Assembly (NCBI GenBank): GCA_002685315.1
Contig: NYXJ01000044.1
Span: 13,035-20,511, forward strand
Reading direction: 5' to 3'
DNA: 7,477 nt
DNA from: Methanobacteriota archaeon
GTDB taxonomy: Archaea; Thermoplasmatota; Poseidoniia; Poseidoniales; Thalassarchaeaceae
The notes under the pieces are model-generated. The model searched no databases, was not told the DNA's origin, and saw nothing but the letters and a program-made list of their open reading frames with translations. Below, one piece after another: positions 1 to 6,273 of the stretch; the stretch's first letter is position 1, and each line of letters opens with the position of its first letter. The translations under genes and the position numbers were made by a program.

Positions 1-1655
1 CCTCTAACCTCCGAATTATTTCTCAATAAATCCTTAACTTCTTGAGGTTCTAATTCATCATCTATTTGTAAAATGATTGCAACTAATCCTGCTACGGCAG
101 GTGTAGACATACTGGTGCCATCCATAGAGACATAACCATCATCGGCTAGAGAAGTAGAATCTTGCCCTGGAATTGTGGAACTTGATGTAGCATGTTGCGC
201 TGACGTAATACCTGAACCCGGAGCTACTACGTCAGGTTTCAATTCATCCCATTTATTTCCATCATCATCATCGACCCTAGGTCCCGAGTTTGAATAATCT
301 GCTATGTCATCGTCATTTCTTTGGATTGTATTTCTGTCATCTATTGCTCCAACAGTAATGGAAGAATCTGCGGCACCTACTGAAGTGACTCTATTGCTAC
401 CATCATTACCTATTGCGGCAATAGGTACAATTCCTGCTTCTGCACAATTATTAACAAGCCTGGCTGCAGAATTATTCCCATCGTCCCCTTGATCATTTTC
501 ACCAACTGGTGAACTTCCACTACCGAATGACATCGTCATTACGTCGATACCTTCACTTGAATCATTATTTCCCCAATCAGTATTTACATTTTGTAAGACC
601 CATTGTAATCCTTTGATGATAGGTCCCTCATCTCCACCTGCACTTCCTCCAGAATCTGTCATTACTTTCACATCAACAAGGTAGGATCCAGGTGCATAGC
701 CTTGGTTAACCCTTCTTGAATCTCCAGTTCCTAAAGCAATACCTGCAACATGTGTTCCATGACCATTTCCATCATCTGGATCAAACTCACCATCGTTACA
801 TTCTTGAGAGTTCCAAGATGTTGCATCACAACCCGCTAACCATTTGGGATCCGAGAGATCATCGGGTTGTTTTTCATTATCATTATTGTTATCTGAGAAA
901 TCATCTAAAGAAAGATGCTCATTATCTACTCCTGAGTCCAATACTGCGATAACAACTCCCGAACCATCATATCCAAAATCTCTCAAGGTCTCATCATAAA
1001 CGTCAGATGTCCGAACTTTAGACCCTCTTGTCGCTACGCTCAGATAAGAAACAATCTTATCTTGTTCTTCTATCATCACTACTCCCTCTTGTTGCCAAAT
1101 TTCTATCAATGAACTGACTGGGACATGATCAATGACTATTGAATCAATATAATCTACAGGGAAAAACCAAGAACCTTCTTCTTCCCATCCATGTCTAGTT
1201 AAAATCTCTTTCAATTTTTGTAAATCGGTCTCTCCGGGGTGCCATGAGAACCCTACAATTATCGCAGTAGTCATACGTCCATCATCTCCTAGGATTGCTG
1301 TCGCAGAATGAGATTCTTTTTGCCCCGCTATCATATATTGTAGACTATCTTCCATTCCATTGGAATCTTTATCTGTATTGAAGTTCATCCACCAGTATGG
1401 ATCCTCAACTGCAGGACTTGCATCCCAAGGAGGAAACCCTATTCCAAGAAATTTTTCTGGACATACCTCATCACCACAAATTAGTAGTGGTATTTCATCA
1501 TCTAGCACCTGTATCAAATCTTCATTCTCTTCGTTAAGGTGTTGATTAGAGTCATCTTCTGATGGTACAATTGCAGAAACTCCGACTGATAAATCTAGTA
1601 CCAACATCAACATTACAACTAACATAGGCCCAACTGTTTTCGATACTCCTGCCAT
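1..1655 (-). CDS. Secreted subtilisin-like serine protease (S8 family), 3' end cut by window edge
   Basis: An open frame of 551 codons runs from an ATG at 1653-1655 to the left edge without a stop, so the C-terminus is missing. Residues 1-28 form a signal peptide (short basic start, then a Met/Leu/Val core ending near VSA), so the enzyme is probably exported. Residues about 125-205 look like an I9-type inhibitory propeptide. The catalytic domain begins near 230 and carries the full S8 set: Asp240 in AVLDSGVD, His299 in GHGTHVAG, oxyanion Asn417 in AIGNDGSN and Ser515 in DGTSMSTP, plus KPDVVAPG. An acidic NTDKDSNGMED segment (about 93-103) resembles a thrombospondin-3/EF-hand-like calcium loop. 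Family knowledge suggests it degrades extracellular or cell-surface protein. An in-frame TGA at 1710-1712 with no start codon in between supports this ATG. It lies 68 bases after the rhomboid gene on the same strand, with its own TATA-like box. Confidence 0.92.
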   Translation of the reverse strand, partial: MAGVSKTVGPMLVVMLMLVLDLSVGVSAIVPSEDDSNQHLNEENEDLIQVLDDEIPLLICGDEVCPEKFLGIGFPPWDASPAVEDPYWWMNFNTDKDSNGMEDSLQYMIAGQKESHSATAILGDDGRMTTAIIVGFSWHPGETDLQKLKEILTRHGWEEEGSWFFPVDYIDSIVIDHVPVSSLIEIWQQEGVVMIEEQDKIVSYLSVATRGSKVRTSDVYDETLRDFGYDGSGVVIAVLDSGVDNEHLSLDDFSDNNNDNEKQPDDLSDPKWLAGCDATSWNSQECNDGEFDPDDGNGHGTHVAGIALGTGDSRRVNQGYAPGSYLVDVKVMTDSGGSAGGDEGPIIKGLQWVLQNVNTDWGNNDSSEGIDVMTMSFGSGSSPVGENDQGDDGNNSAARLVNNCAEAGIVPIAAIGNDGSNRVTSVGAADSSITVGAIDDRNTIQRNDDDIADYSNSGPRVDDDDGNKWDELKPDVVAPGSGITSAQHATSSSTIPGQDSTSLADDGYVSMDGTSMSTPAVAGLVAIILQIDDELEPQEVKDLLRNNSEVR

Positions 1656-1672
1656 GGCTCTCTGAGAGAGCC
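1656..1672. promoter_or_regulatory. Perfect 17-bp palindrome abutting the S8 protease start codon
   Basis: The plus-strand sequence GGCTCTCTGAGAGAGCC has two 8-base arms around one central G and ends directly next to the protease ATG. It is GC-rich (11 of 17) in AT-rich surroundings. As RNA it could fold as a 7-bp stem with a 3-base loop. As DNA the dyad could be an operator for a dimeric regulator. If the TATA-like box at 1687-1694 is real, the expected start site falls close to the palindrome centre, so bound protein would block transcription. The sequence is seen directly; the function is inferred. Confidence 0.5.
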
Positions 1673-1686
1673 AGCATAGGTAGAGG

Positions 1687-1694
1687 TATAATTT
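1687..1694 (-). promoter_or_regulatory. Putative archaeal TATA box for the S8 protease gene
   Basis: On the minus strand this reads AAATTATA, within TTCAAATTATACC. Its centre is about 35 bases upstream of the ATG. Archaeal TATA boxes usually lie about 26 bases before the start site, which would place that site near 1664 and give a leader of under 12 bases. There is no Shine-Dalgarno sequence before the ATG, which fits a very short or leaderless transcript. The region is AT-rich, so a chance match is possible. Confidence 0.4.
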
Positions 1695-1723
1695 GAACCG
1701 ATAATTAATTCATTTTTTTAGAA

Positions 1724-2791
1724 TTATGGCCAAAAAAGATGTTCTTTATTCAAGGAACAAATCAGACTGTAATTTTCATCTTTCTCGAATAACTTCACTT
1801 CCCCATCACATATTGGACAAATTGTATTCTCTGCTAGCTCTTCAAGCCATGCCTGTCTTGTTTCTAATTCATCTCCCTGCTCTTTAAGATTCTTCAAAAT
1901 TCTTTTTGCATTTCCTTGAAGAGGCTTTCCTTCAATCTCCCAAGGGTCTTCATTTAAGACTCCTAGATTTCTTTTTGCAACAATTCTCTTTGCTTCACCG
2001 ATGTTTGCAACATTGTTTTGAGTGCTTTCAGAATCAAGTGGACTTGGCCCTCCTCTCGCTATAATTCTCGCTAATAAAAATGCCATAAAAAATCCTCCTA
2101 TATGAGCCATATGGGCGATATTAGTGCTCTCAGAGGTACCCTCTTGTATTACATAAATATAATAAATTTCGAGTCCTAATTTCACAAATACAATTATCCA
2201 TACTGGCCACGCTTTAATGAAGAATAATAGTGGGAATTCTATTTCATCATTTGGCCAACATGCCATGTAAGCTCCCAATAATCCAAAAGCAGCACCGCTC
2301 GCACCTATTGCAGGACTCATTGAATCTGGATGTGTAGCGACCCAGGCTAAATTCCCTCCTACGAATCCTAGGGCATAAACAAGCAGCCATCTTTTACTGC
2401 CTAACCTTTGTTCCAAGGGTACCCCAACAAGCCCAATGACAAGAATGTTCGATAGTACGTGAAGCCAACCTCCATGTAACCAAGCAGATGTTATAAAACG
2501 ATGAATTTGTGTGGGATCATCTGCCAAAAAAGGATATAAAGAGAGAAAATCTATCTCATTAAAACCTAGCTCCAAGATAGTAAAAGTGAATCTAACAAAC
2601 ATTACTAGAAGCAGTGAGAGAACCATAGCCAATGCTACACTTGTTTTTTCTCTTAATGAATTAACAAAAGGAATTATTGAAACTATAATATAAATTGAAA
2701 GAAGTATGAAATCACTATTTTCTAATTGTGACCAGTATAAATCATACTCCGCAGAGGTAATCACGAACTGTATCCGGCCGTATTGTAGCAA
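1724..2791 (-). CDS. Rhomboid family intramembrane serine protease with C-terminal zinc-ribbon-like tail
   Basis: This 355-residue membrane protein should cleave transmembrane segments of other proteins. The six-helix rhomboid core spans roughly 52-245. It has the oxyanion HxxxN pair (His111, Asn115) in HVLSN, catalytic Ser165 in GASGAAFG and catalytic His230 in AHIGG, which form the Ser-His dyad. An additional hydrophobic helix at about 27-45 precedes the core. After the core comes a hydrophilic, probably cytoplasmic tail of about 110 residues that ends in CPIC (Cys325, Cys328), Cys345 and His351, a likely zinc-binding knuckle. The start is uncertain. TTG at 2789-2791 is used here, GTG at 2762-2764 is an alternative, and the first in-frame ATG is codon 56 (2624-2626), inside the first core helix. 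The frame stays open upstream to about 2953. The gene is divergent from the heme-export operon and lies upstream of the S8 protease on the same strand. The substrate is unknown. Confidence 0.9.
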   Translation of the reverse strand: MLQYGRIQFVITSAEYDLYWSQLENSDFILLSIYIIVSIIPFVNSLREKTSVALAMVLSLLLVMFVRFTFTILELGFNEIDFLSLYPFLADDPTQIHRFITSAWLHGGWLHVLSNILVIGLVGVPLEQRLGSKRWLLVYALGFVGGNLAWVATHPDSMSPAIGASGAAFGLLGAYMACWPNDEIEFPLLFFIKAWPVWIIVFVKLGLEIYYIYVIQEGTSESTNIAHMAHIGGFFMAFLLARIIARGGPSPLDSESTQNNVANIGEAKRIVAKRNLGVLNEDPWEIEGKPLQGNAKRILKNLKEQGDELETRQAWLEELAENTICPICDGEVKLFEKDENYSLICSLNKEHLFWP

Positions 2792-2847
2792 TAGCGCCTT
2801 CGATACTTTGTCGAACGACTCAAACGGTGAACCACCCTCGGAAGTGT
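2792..2847. promoter_or_regulatory. Divergent intergenic region between the rhomboid gene and the ccm operon
   Basis: These 56 bases separate the chosen starts of two divergent genes and should hold or adjoin both promoters. The stretch is richer in GC than its flanks and contains no recognisable TATA box. The best TATA match on the plus strand is TATAAA at 2736-2741, inside the 5' part of the rhomboid frame. On the minus strand an AT-rich GATATTAC lies at about 2908-2915, inside ccmAB. Either would mean a leader of roughly 80-100 bases. The boundaries depend on which start codons are correct. Confidence 0.35.
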
Positions 2848-4260
2848 ATGGAAGTTCAGACCCTAATTCAGATTTCGGGTCTTCAAATTCATAGAGGTAG
2901 CCGCCTTGTAATATCAGATTTTGATTTTGAATTATTCGAAGGAGAGGTGGTTACTTTAGTAGGCCCAAATGGTTGCGGTAAGACCACCTTACTCGAATCT
3001 AGTGCAGGTATGCATACAATTTCTTCCGGTTCAGTCTATTGGAAAGACGACTTATCGGAAATGAAATTAGTAAGAGATTCAGATGGTAGAAGAAATCCTT
3101 TACCTCCAATGGGTTTAACTCTACAAAAGAACGGAATATCTGGTGAGGAAACGGTTGAAGAAAGAATAAAAACAGTATTGACAGTTTCTGGTTGCGAATT
3201 CGATGATATCAAAGTTCTAGAATTACTTGATTGTTGGGGTCTTAAACACAGAAGCTCAGATAGGGTTTCTCAATTGTCTGGAGGATTAGCTAGACGACTC
3301 TCGGTACTTTCAGGACTTGCACCTGCTTTGCTATCTAAAAAATCTCGAGTCGTACTACTAGACGAACCTTCAGAAGGACTAGATAAATCTGCCAAATTAC
3401 TATTGATTAATTGGCTGCAGGCTCTAATTTTAAGAGGTCATGGCATAGTTATAGCAACACATGATTCTGACTTAATTTCAATAGCAAATAGAACACTCAC
3501 ATTTACCGATAATAAAGAAATTAATCTTAGTTCCAAATCGCAACCAGATTCAGATTTCATTATTCCTAATTCTACAAATAATGTTCCAATTAAAAAAGTC
3601 TCCAGCCTATTTAATTGGGCTTACAGGATGGAAAAAAGAAATCCAATAGATACTATCAATCGTCTAATCCCTGCAATACTTGCACTATTGCTATCTCATG
3701 CTTTGGTATCACAAGAAGAAATCTCTCTCGTAGGAACTGACTTTCTATCAGCCTTAATATTGCTTCCCTCCTTTATCTCTGTAGTAATCCCTCCTGCTTT
3801 GATTAGCAGATATGCGGAAGAAAATTGTGGTCGATGGTGGTCAGCGGTAATAGGGCCCAAGTTCCGTCTTTCATCATCTATTATTGGTTCCTCGATTTTA
3901 CTTCCAATACCACTAATATATGTTTCATGGTTTATTCTTTCTGATAATTTGTTCATTCCTAATGATTCTGTAGTCTATTGGTTATGGTTACCTTGCTTAG
4001 TAATGTATTTTGTAGCAATTGCAGCCTCATCACTGCATTTATTGGTTTCAGATTTGAGAAGATCAGGAGCCTCTGTTGTGGCTCTTCTCTTGTTAGTTCT
4101 AGTTTGGCCATTTATTGAGCTGGTGGATTCTCTAGAAATGATTATTCTCAATGGTATGAGTTGGGGATTTTCATTGGAAGAACCAATTTTTATGATGTTT
4201 TTGGCGGGTATAATTAGTTTATTGGTGTGGATGGTTTCTGTTTATCTTCCGGAAGCATGA
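2848..4260 (+). CDS. ccmAB: Fused CcmA-CcmB: heme-export ABC ATPase joined to its permease
   Basis: This is a 470-residue single chain, numbered from the ATG at 2848; an in-frame GTG at 2827 is an alternative. Residues 1-220 are an ABC ATPase with Walker A GPNGCGKTT (39-47), Q-loop Gln93, signature LSGGL (143-147, with Leu where Gln is usual), Walker B VVLLDEP (168-174) and H-loop His205. A polar linker (about 225-260) leads to a membrane half of about 210 residues with around six hydrophobic segments (272-288, 298-315, 341-363, 375-397, 409-425, 447-467). That size and topology match CcmB. In system I cytochrome c maturation, CcmA and CcmB are normally separate and use ATP hydrolysis to release heme-loaded CcmE from CcmC. 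Identification of the membrane half relies partly on ccmC following immediately through an ATGA overlap. A generic exporter with fused domains is the alternative. Confidence 0.82.
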   Translation: MEVQTLIQISGLQIHRGSRLVISDFDFELFEGEVVTLVGPNGCGKTTLLESSAGMHTISSGSVYWKDDLSEMKLVRDSDGRRNPLPPMGLTLQKNGISGEETVEERIKTVLTVSGCEFDDIKVLELLDCWGLKHRSSDRVSQLSGGLARRLSVLSGLAPALLSKKSRVVLLDEPSEGLDKSAKLLLINWLQALILRGHGIVIATHDSDLISIANRTLTFTDNKEINLSSKSQPDSDFIIPNSTNNVPIKKVSSLFNWAYRMEKRNPIDTINRLIPAILALLLSHALVSQEEISLVGTDFLSALILLPSFISVVIPPALISRYAEENCGRWWSAVIGPKFRLSSSIIGSSILLPIPLIYVSWFILSDNLFIPNDSVVYWLWLPCLVMYFVAIAASSLHLLVSDLRRSGASVVALLLLVLVWPFIELVDSLEMIILNGMSWGFSLEEPIFMMFLAGIISLLVWMVSVYLPEA

Positions 4261-5012
4261 AAACGAGCATTCATCATATAGTGACCTCTCCCGAGTTTGT
4301 GCCTTCAATGAAATATTATGGTTGGGGTTTAACATGCATAGGTGGAGCAGGAGTTTTACTAACTGCAATTATGGGTTACACATATGCGCCCTTAGTACAA
4401 TCTCCGCCATTTAGATCTCCAGAAGCCTATCGAATATTATTTTGGCATGTTCCTTTTGCTTGGACCTCTTTCCTTTCCTTTTGTCTATTATTTATTGGGG
4501 CAATATCTTGGTTTTTAAAGAGGAAAGAATGGGGCTGGAATTTATTTTGCACAGGCTCTGATTTAGGTCTTCTGTTTGGTTTAGGGGTTGTTATTTCAGG
4601 TCCAATTTGGGGTTCAGCTGAATGGGGTGTGCCATGGGATTGGGGTGATCTTAGATTGAATACATTTGGTTTACTAACTGCTGTAGCATTATTCATCGTT
4701 CTATCAAGAAAAGCACAACCAGATGGAATCGAAACCAGAGATACTCTTTCTACAGTAGGATTATTCGGCTTCGCATTAGTGCCAATTACTGCTGTAGCAA
4801 CTACCGTTTACCAGAAAAGACACCCTTCTGTTGTAATCGCAGAATCTAGTGAAACAGGTTTAGATCCTAAAATGCTCCAAGTCTTAATCCTGGGCGTAAT
4901 ATCTTTCTGGATATTAATGGCGGGGCTTTCTCTTCTAACTTATCTCTCATACAATATGGAATATGAGTTAAGAAGATTACTTGAAAAAATAGACGACGAG
5001 GTGGTCCATTGA
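4257..5012 (+). CDS. ccmC: CcmC, heme delivery membrane protein of cytochrome c maturation
   Basis: This is a 251-residue protein of the heme-handling family, with about six membrane helices. In system I, CcmC presents heme on the outer face of the membrane and helps attach it to the chaperone CcmE. Two expected axial heme ligands are visible: His64 in FWHVPFAW, matching the first conserved CcmC histidine, and His189 in YQKRHPSVV, matching the second. The tryptophan-rich signature lies between them as WGVPWDWGDLR (123-133). It departs from the usual WGxxWxWD by one extra Gly before the Asp. The ATG at 4257 overlaps the ccmAB stop (ATGA), so the two are translationally coupled. A GTG at 4227 would add ten residues but is less likely. 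The end overlaps the TTG start of the CcmD-like gene. The family is clear; the CcmC-versus-relative call is helped by its neighbours. Confidence 0.88.
   Translation: MKTSIHHIVTSPEFVPSMKYYGWGLTCIGGAGVLLTAIMGYTYAPLVQSPPFRSPEAYRILFWHVPFAWTSFLSFCLLFIGAISWFLKRKEWGWNLFCTGSDLGLLFGLGVVISGPIWGSAEWGVPWDWGDLRLNTFGLLTAVALFIVLSRKAQPDGIETRDTLSTVGLFGFALVPITAVATTVYQKRHPSVVIAESSETGLDPKMLQVLILGVISFWILMAGLSLLTYLSYNMEYELRRLLEKIDDEVVH
4998..5003 (+). promoter_or_regulatory. Ribosome binding site GAGGTG for the CcmD-like gene
   Basis: GAGGTG matches the anti-Shine-Dalgarno end of archaeal 16S rRNA and lies five bases before the TTG at 5009. It sits inside the last codons of ccmC. It is the main evidence that the short TTG-initiated frame is translated. 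Confidence 0.7.
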
Positions 5013-5161
5013 ACGGTTTTATTTCATATTTAGTTACTTATTCAATCTTAGGTTTCTTATTGAGTTATTATATCGTTTATATGGGTAAGAGATTGGACCA
5101 TCTCAGAATAAGAATTAGGGAGTGTAAACGGTCATTGGGTGATAATGGCCCAAAAATTTAA
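5009..5161 (+). CDS. ccmD: CcmD-like small membrane protein
   Basis: A 50-codon frame starts at TTG (5009-5011), overlapping the ccmC stop TGA (5010-5012), and ends at TAA (5159-5161). The product has one hydrophobic segment at residues 4-24 (from GFISYL to YYIVY), followed directly by a basic tail with KR, RIRIR and KR clusters. That is the shape of CcmD: a very short single-span protein with a positively charged cytoplasmic end, encoded after ccmC, which helps release heme-bound CcmE from the CcmABC complex. CcmD proteins have little sequence conservation, so the call rests on size, topology, position and the GAGGTG site five bases upstream. Such a gene is easily missed because of its length and rare start codon. 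Confidence 0.72.
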   Translation: MNGFISYLVTYSILGFLLSYYIVYMGKRLDHLRIRIRECKRSLGDNGPKI

Positions 5162-5163
5162 TT
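5155..5163 (+). promoter_or_regulatory. Possible TATA element for the NMD3-isomerase operon
   Basis: The AT-rich sequence around AATTTAATT overlaps the end of the CcmD-like gene. Its centre is about 26 bases before the ATG at 5185, the spacing expected if transcription began at or near that ATG. A leaderless NMD3 mRNA would follow. Read-through from the ccm operon, only 23 bases away, is the alternative. Confidence 0.3.
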
Positions 5164-5166
5164 TTT
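5162..5166 (+). terminator. T-run after the CcmD-like gene, possible archaeal terminator
   Basis: Five consecutive T residues follow the ccmD stop codon directly. Archaeal transcription can end at short T-runs without a hairpin. The same AT-rich stretch also resembles a TATA element for the next gene, so its role is ambiguous. Confidence 0.25.
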
Positions 5167-5184
5167 CACTCACGAATCATTCTA

Positions 5185-6273
5185 ATGCACCACGCTTTCG
5201 CAGGTATGAGTAACATGTCCAAAGATGCATTTTGTATTGTTTGTGGAGATTCTTCCAAACTTTCTTCTAATCGTCTATGTGAATCATGTTTTCGTAAGCG
5301 TGTGACATTATCCAAAGTCCCAAAGACGATTCAGCAATTCCGATGCCCAAAATGTGAGTCATATGAAATTAGAGGCCGTTGGTCAAAGATGGATCAAGAG
5401 TCGTTGGCAGATTTGAGGATTCGTGATAATTTAGAACTAGATGAAAGAGCGGAAGATGTGAATGTTGGATTTGCTTTACAGATTATTGATGATAGAACCA
5501 ATAGAATTCATCTTGATGTGTCTGGAATGATAGATAATTTCTTTTTTGAAGATAGTTTTGAAGTTTTATTGCAAACTAGCAATGCAATTTGCACTCCTTG
5601 TACGAGAAAAGATGGTGCGTATTTTGAGGCCATTGTCCAACTCCGTTCTGCAGGAAGAAAATTATCTGAGAAAGAACTAAAAGAATTAAGAAGTACTTTA
5701 GACGAAATGTTAGATGGAATGGAAGCGGACCCAATGTTTTTCATTACTAAAGAAGGCATTGTAACTGGTGGTTGGGATTTACAACTTGGATCTAAATCCA
5801 TGGCGAGAAACTGGGCACGTATTTTGACAAAGAAATTTGGCGGTACAGTAAAGGAGACGTCTACAGTTGTTGGAATGAGGGATGGTATTGAGATTACAAG
5901 ACTCACTGTGAGCTACAGGAAACCTGCTTATGATGTTGGAGATGTAGTGAAATTAAATAACGATTTATGGATGATTGATTCTTGGCAGAAAGATGGCCCA
6001 ATAATCCGCCGATTGAAATTTTTCCATCGCACAGGAGCTTCGTGGAGAGATATGGAAAAGGCCAGAATAATTTGTTCTCGCTCGGAACAATTTATTGTTG
6101 ATATTTTGAATCGAGACAGTTCTGCTGCGGAAGTAATGACTCCTCACGATTACACTATGGCGACTGTTGCTTTACCCTATGATGATGATAAGAATTTAAC
6201 AAAACTACGCATTGGGTTCATAGAAGATATATGGGTAGCATTACCCGGGTTTGTTGACGAGGAGAGTATATGA
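5185..6273 (+). CDS. nmd3: Archaeal NMD3-like large ribosomal subunit factor
   Basis: This 362-residue protein has the archaeal NMD3 architecture. The N-terminal part carries zinc-binding Cys pairs C17/C20 and C32/C35 (FCIVCG, LCESCF), C54/C57 (CPKC) and C136/C139 (CTPC), which can form two zinc modules. Next come a FEAIVQLRS strand (148-155) and an alpha/beta domain with FFITKEG and the SMARNWARILTKKFGG helix. An SH3/eIF5A-like beta domain starts near YDVGDVVKL (249-257). In eukaryotes NMD3 is the nuclear export adaptor of the 60S subunit. Archaea have no nucleus, and a role in 50S assembly or subunit control is inferred. ATG codons at 5185, 5206 and 5215 are all possible starts. The last places the first zinc knuckle near the N-terminus, as in relatives, and has AGGT at 5202-5205 upstream. 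The gene overlaps the following isomerase gene by four bases. Confidence 0.9.
   Translation: MHHAFAGMSNMSKDAFCIVCGDSSKLSSNRLCESCFRKRVTLSKVPKTIQQFRCPKCESYEIRGRWSKMDQESLADLRIRDNLELDERAEDVNVGFALQIIDDRTNRIHLDVSGMIDNFFFEDSFEVLLQTSNAICTPCTRKDGAYFEAIVQLRSAGRKLSEKELKELRSTLDEMLDGMEADPMFFITKEGIVTGGWDLQLGSKSMARNWARILTKKFGGTVKETSTVVGMRDGIEITRLTVSYRKPAYDVGDVVKLNNDLWMIDSWQKDGPIIRRLKFFHRTGASWRDMEKARIICSRSEQFIVDILNRDSSAAEVMTPHDYTMATVALPYDDDKNLTKLRIGFIEDIWVALPGFVDEESI
6259..6264 (+). promoter_or_regulatory. Ribosome binding site GAGGAG for the isomerase gene
   Basis: GAGGAG lies five bases before the ATG at 6270 and eleven before an in-frame ATG at 6276. The spacing favours 6270, the start that overlaps the NMD3 stop. 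It lies inside the last NMD3 codons and supports coupled translation. Confidence 0.65.

Noticed and set aside
304..1545. Short plus-strand open frames at 304-492, 716-952 and 1360-1545
   Set aside because: They lie antisense to the S8 protease, whose frame contains all family motifs. Their translations are low-complexity Ser/His-rich sequences with no family resemblance.
1713..1719. Run of seven T residues on the plus strand as a terminator
   Set aside because: No plus-strand gene ends there. On the minus strand, where the rhomboid gene ends, the run is A residues, which would not terminate its transcript.
2770..2845. GC-richer stretch as a possible tRNA or small RNA gene
   Set aside because: No cloverleaf, T-loop sequence or stable stem was found. 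Part of it is better explained as the rhomboid 5' end.
2511..2894. Plus-strand open frames opposite the rhomboid 5' region (2511-2693, 2706-2894)
   Set aside because: They mirror rhomboid codons, have no ribosome site and look like no known protein.
4227..4256. GTG at 4227 as the ccmC start
   Set aside because: It would overlap ccmAB by 34 bases, and the added residues are just the other-frame reading of the ccmAB end. ATG at 4257 gives the usual ATGA coupling.
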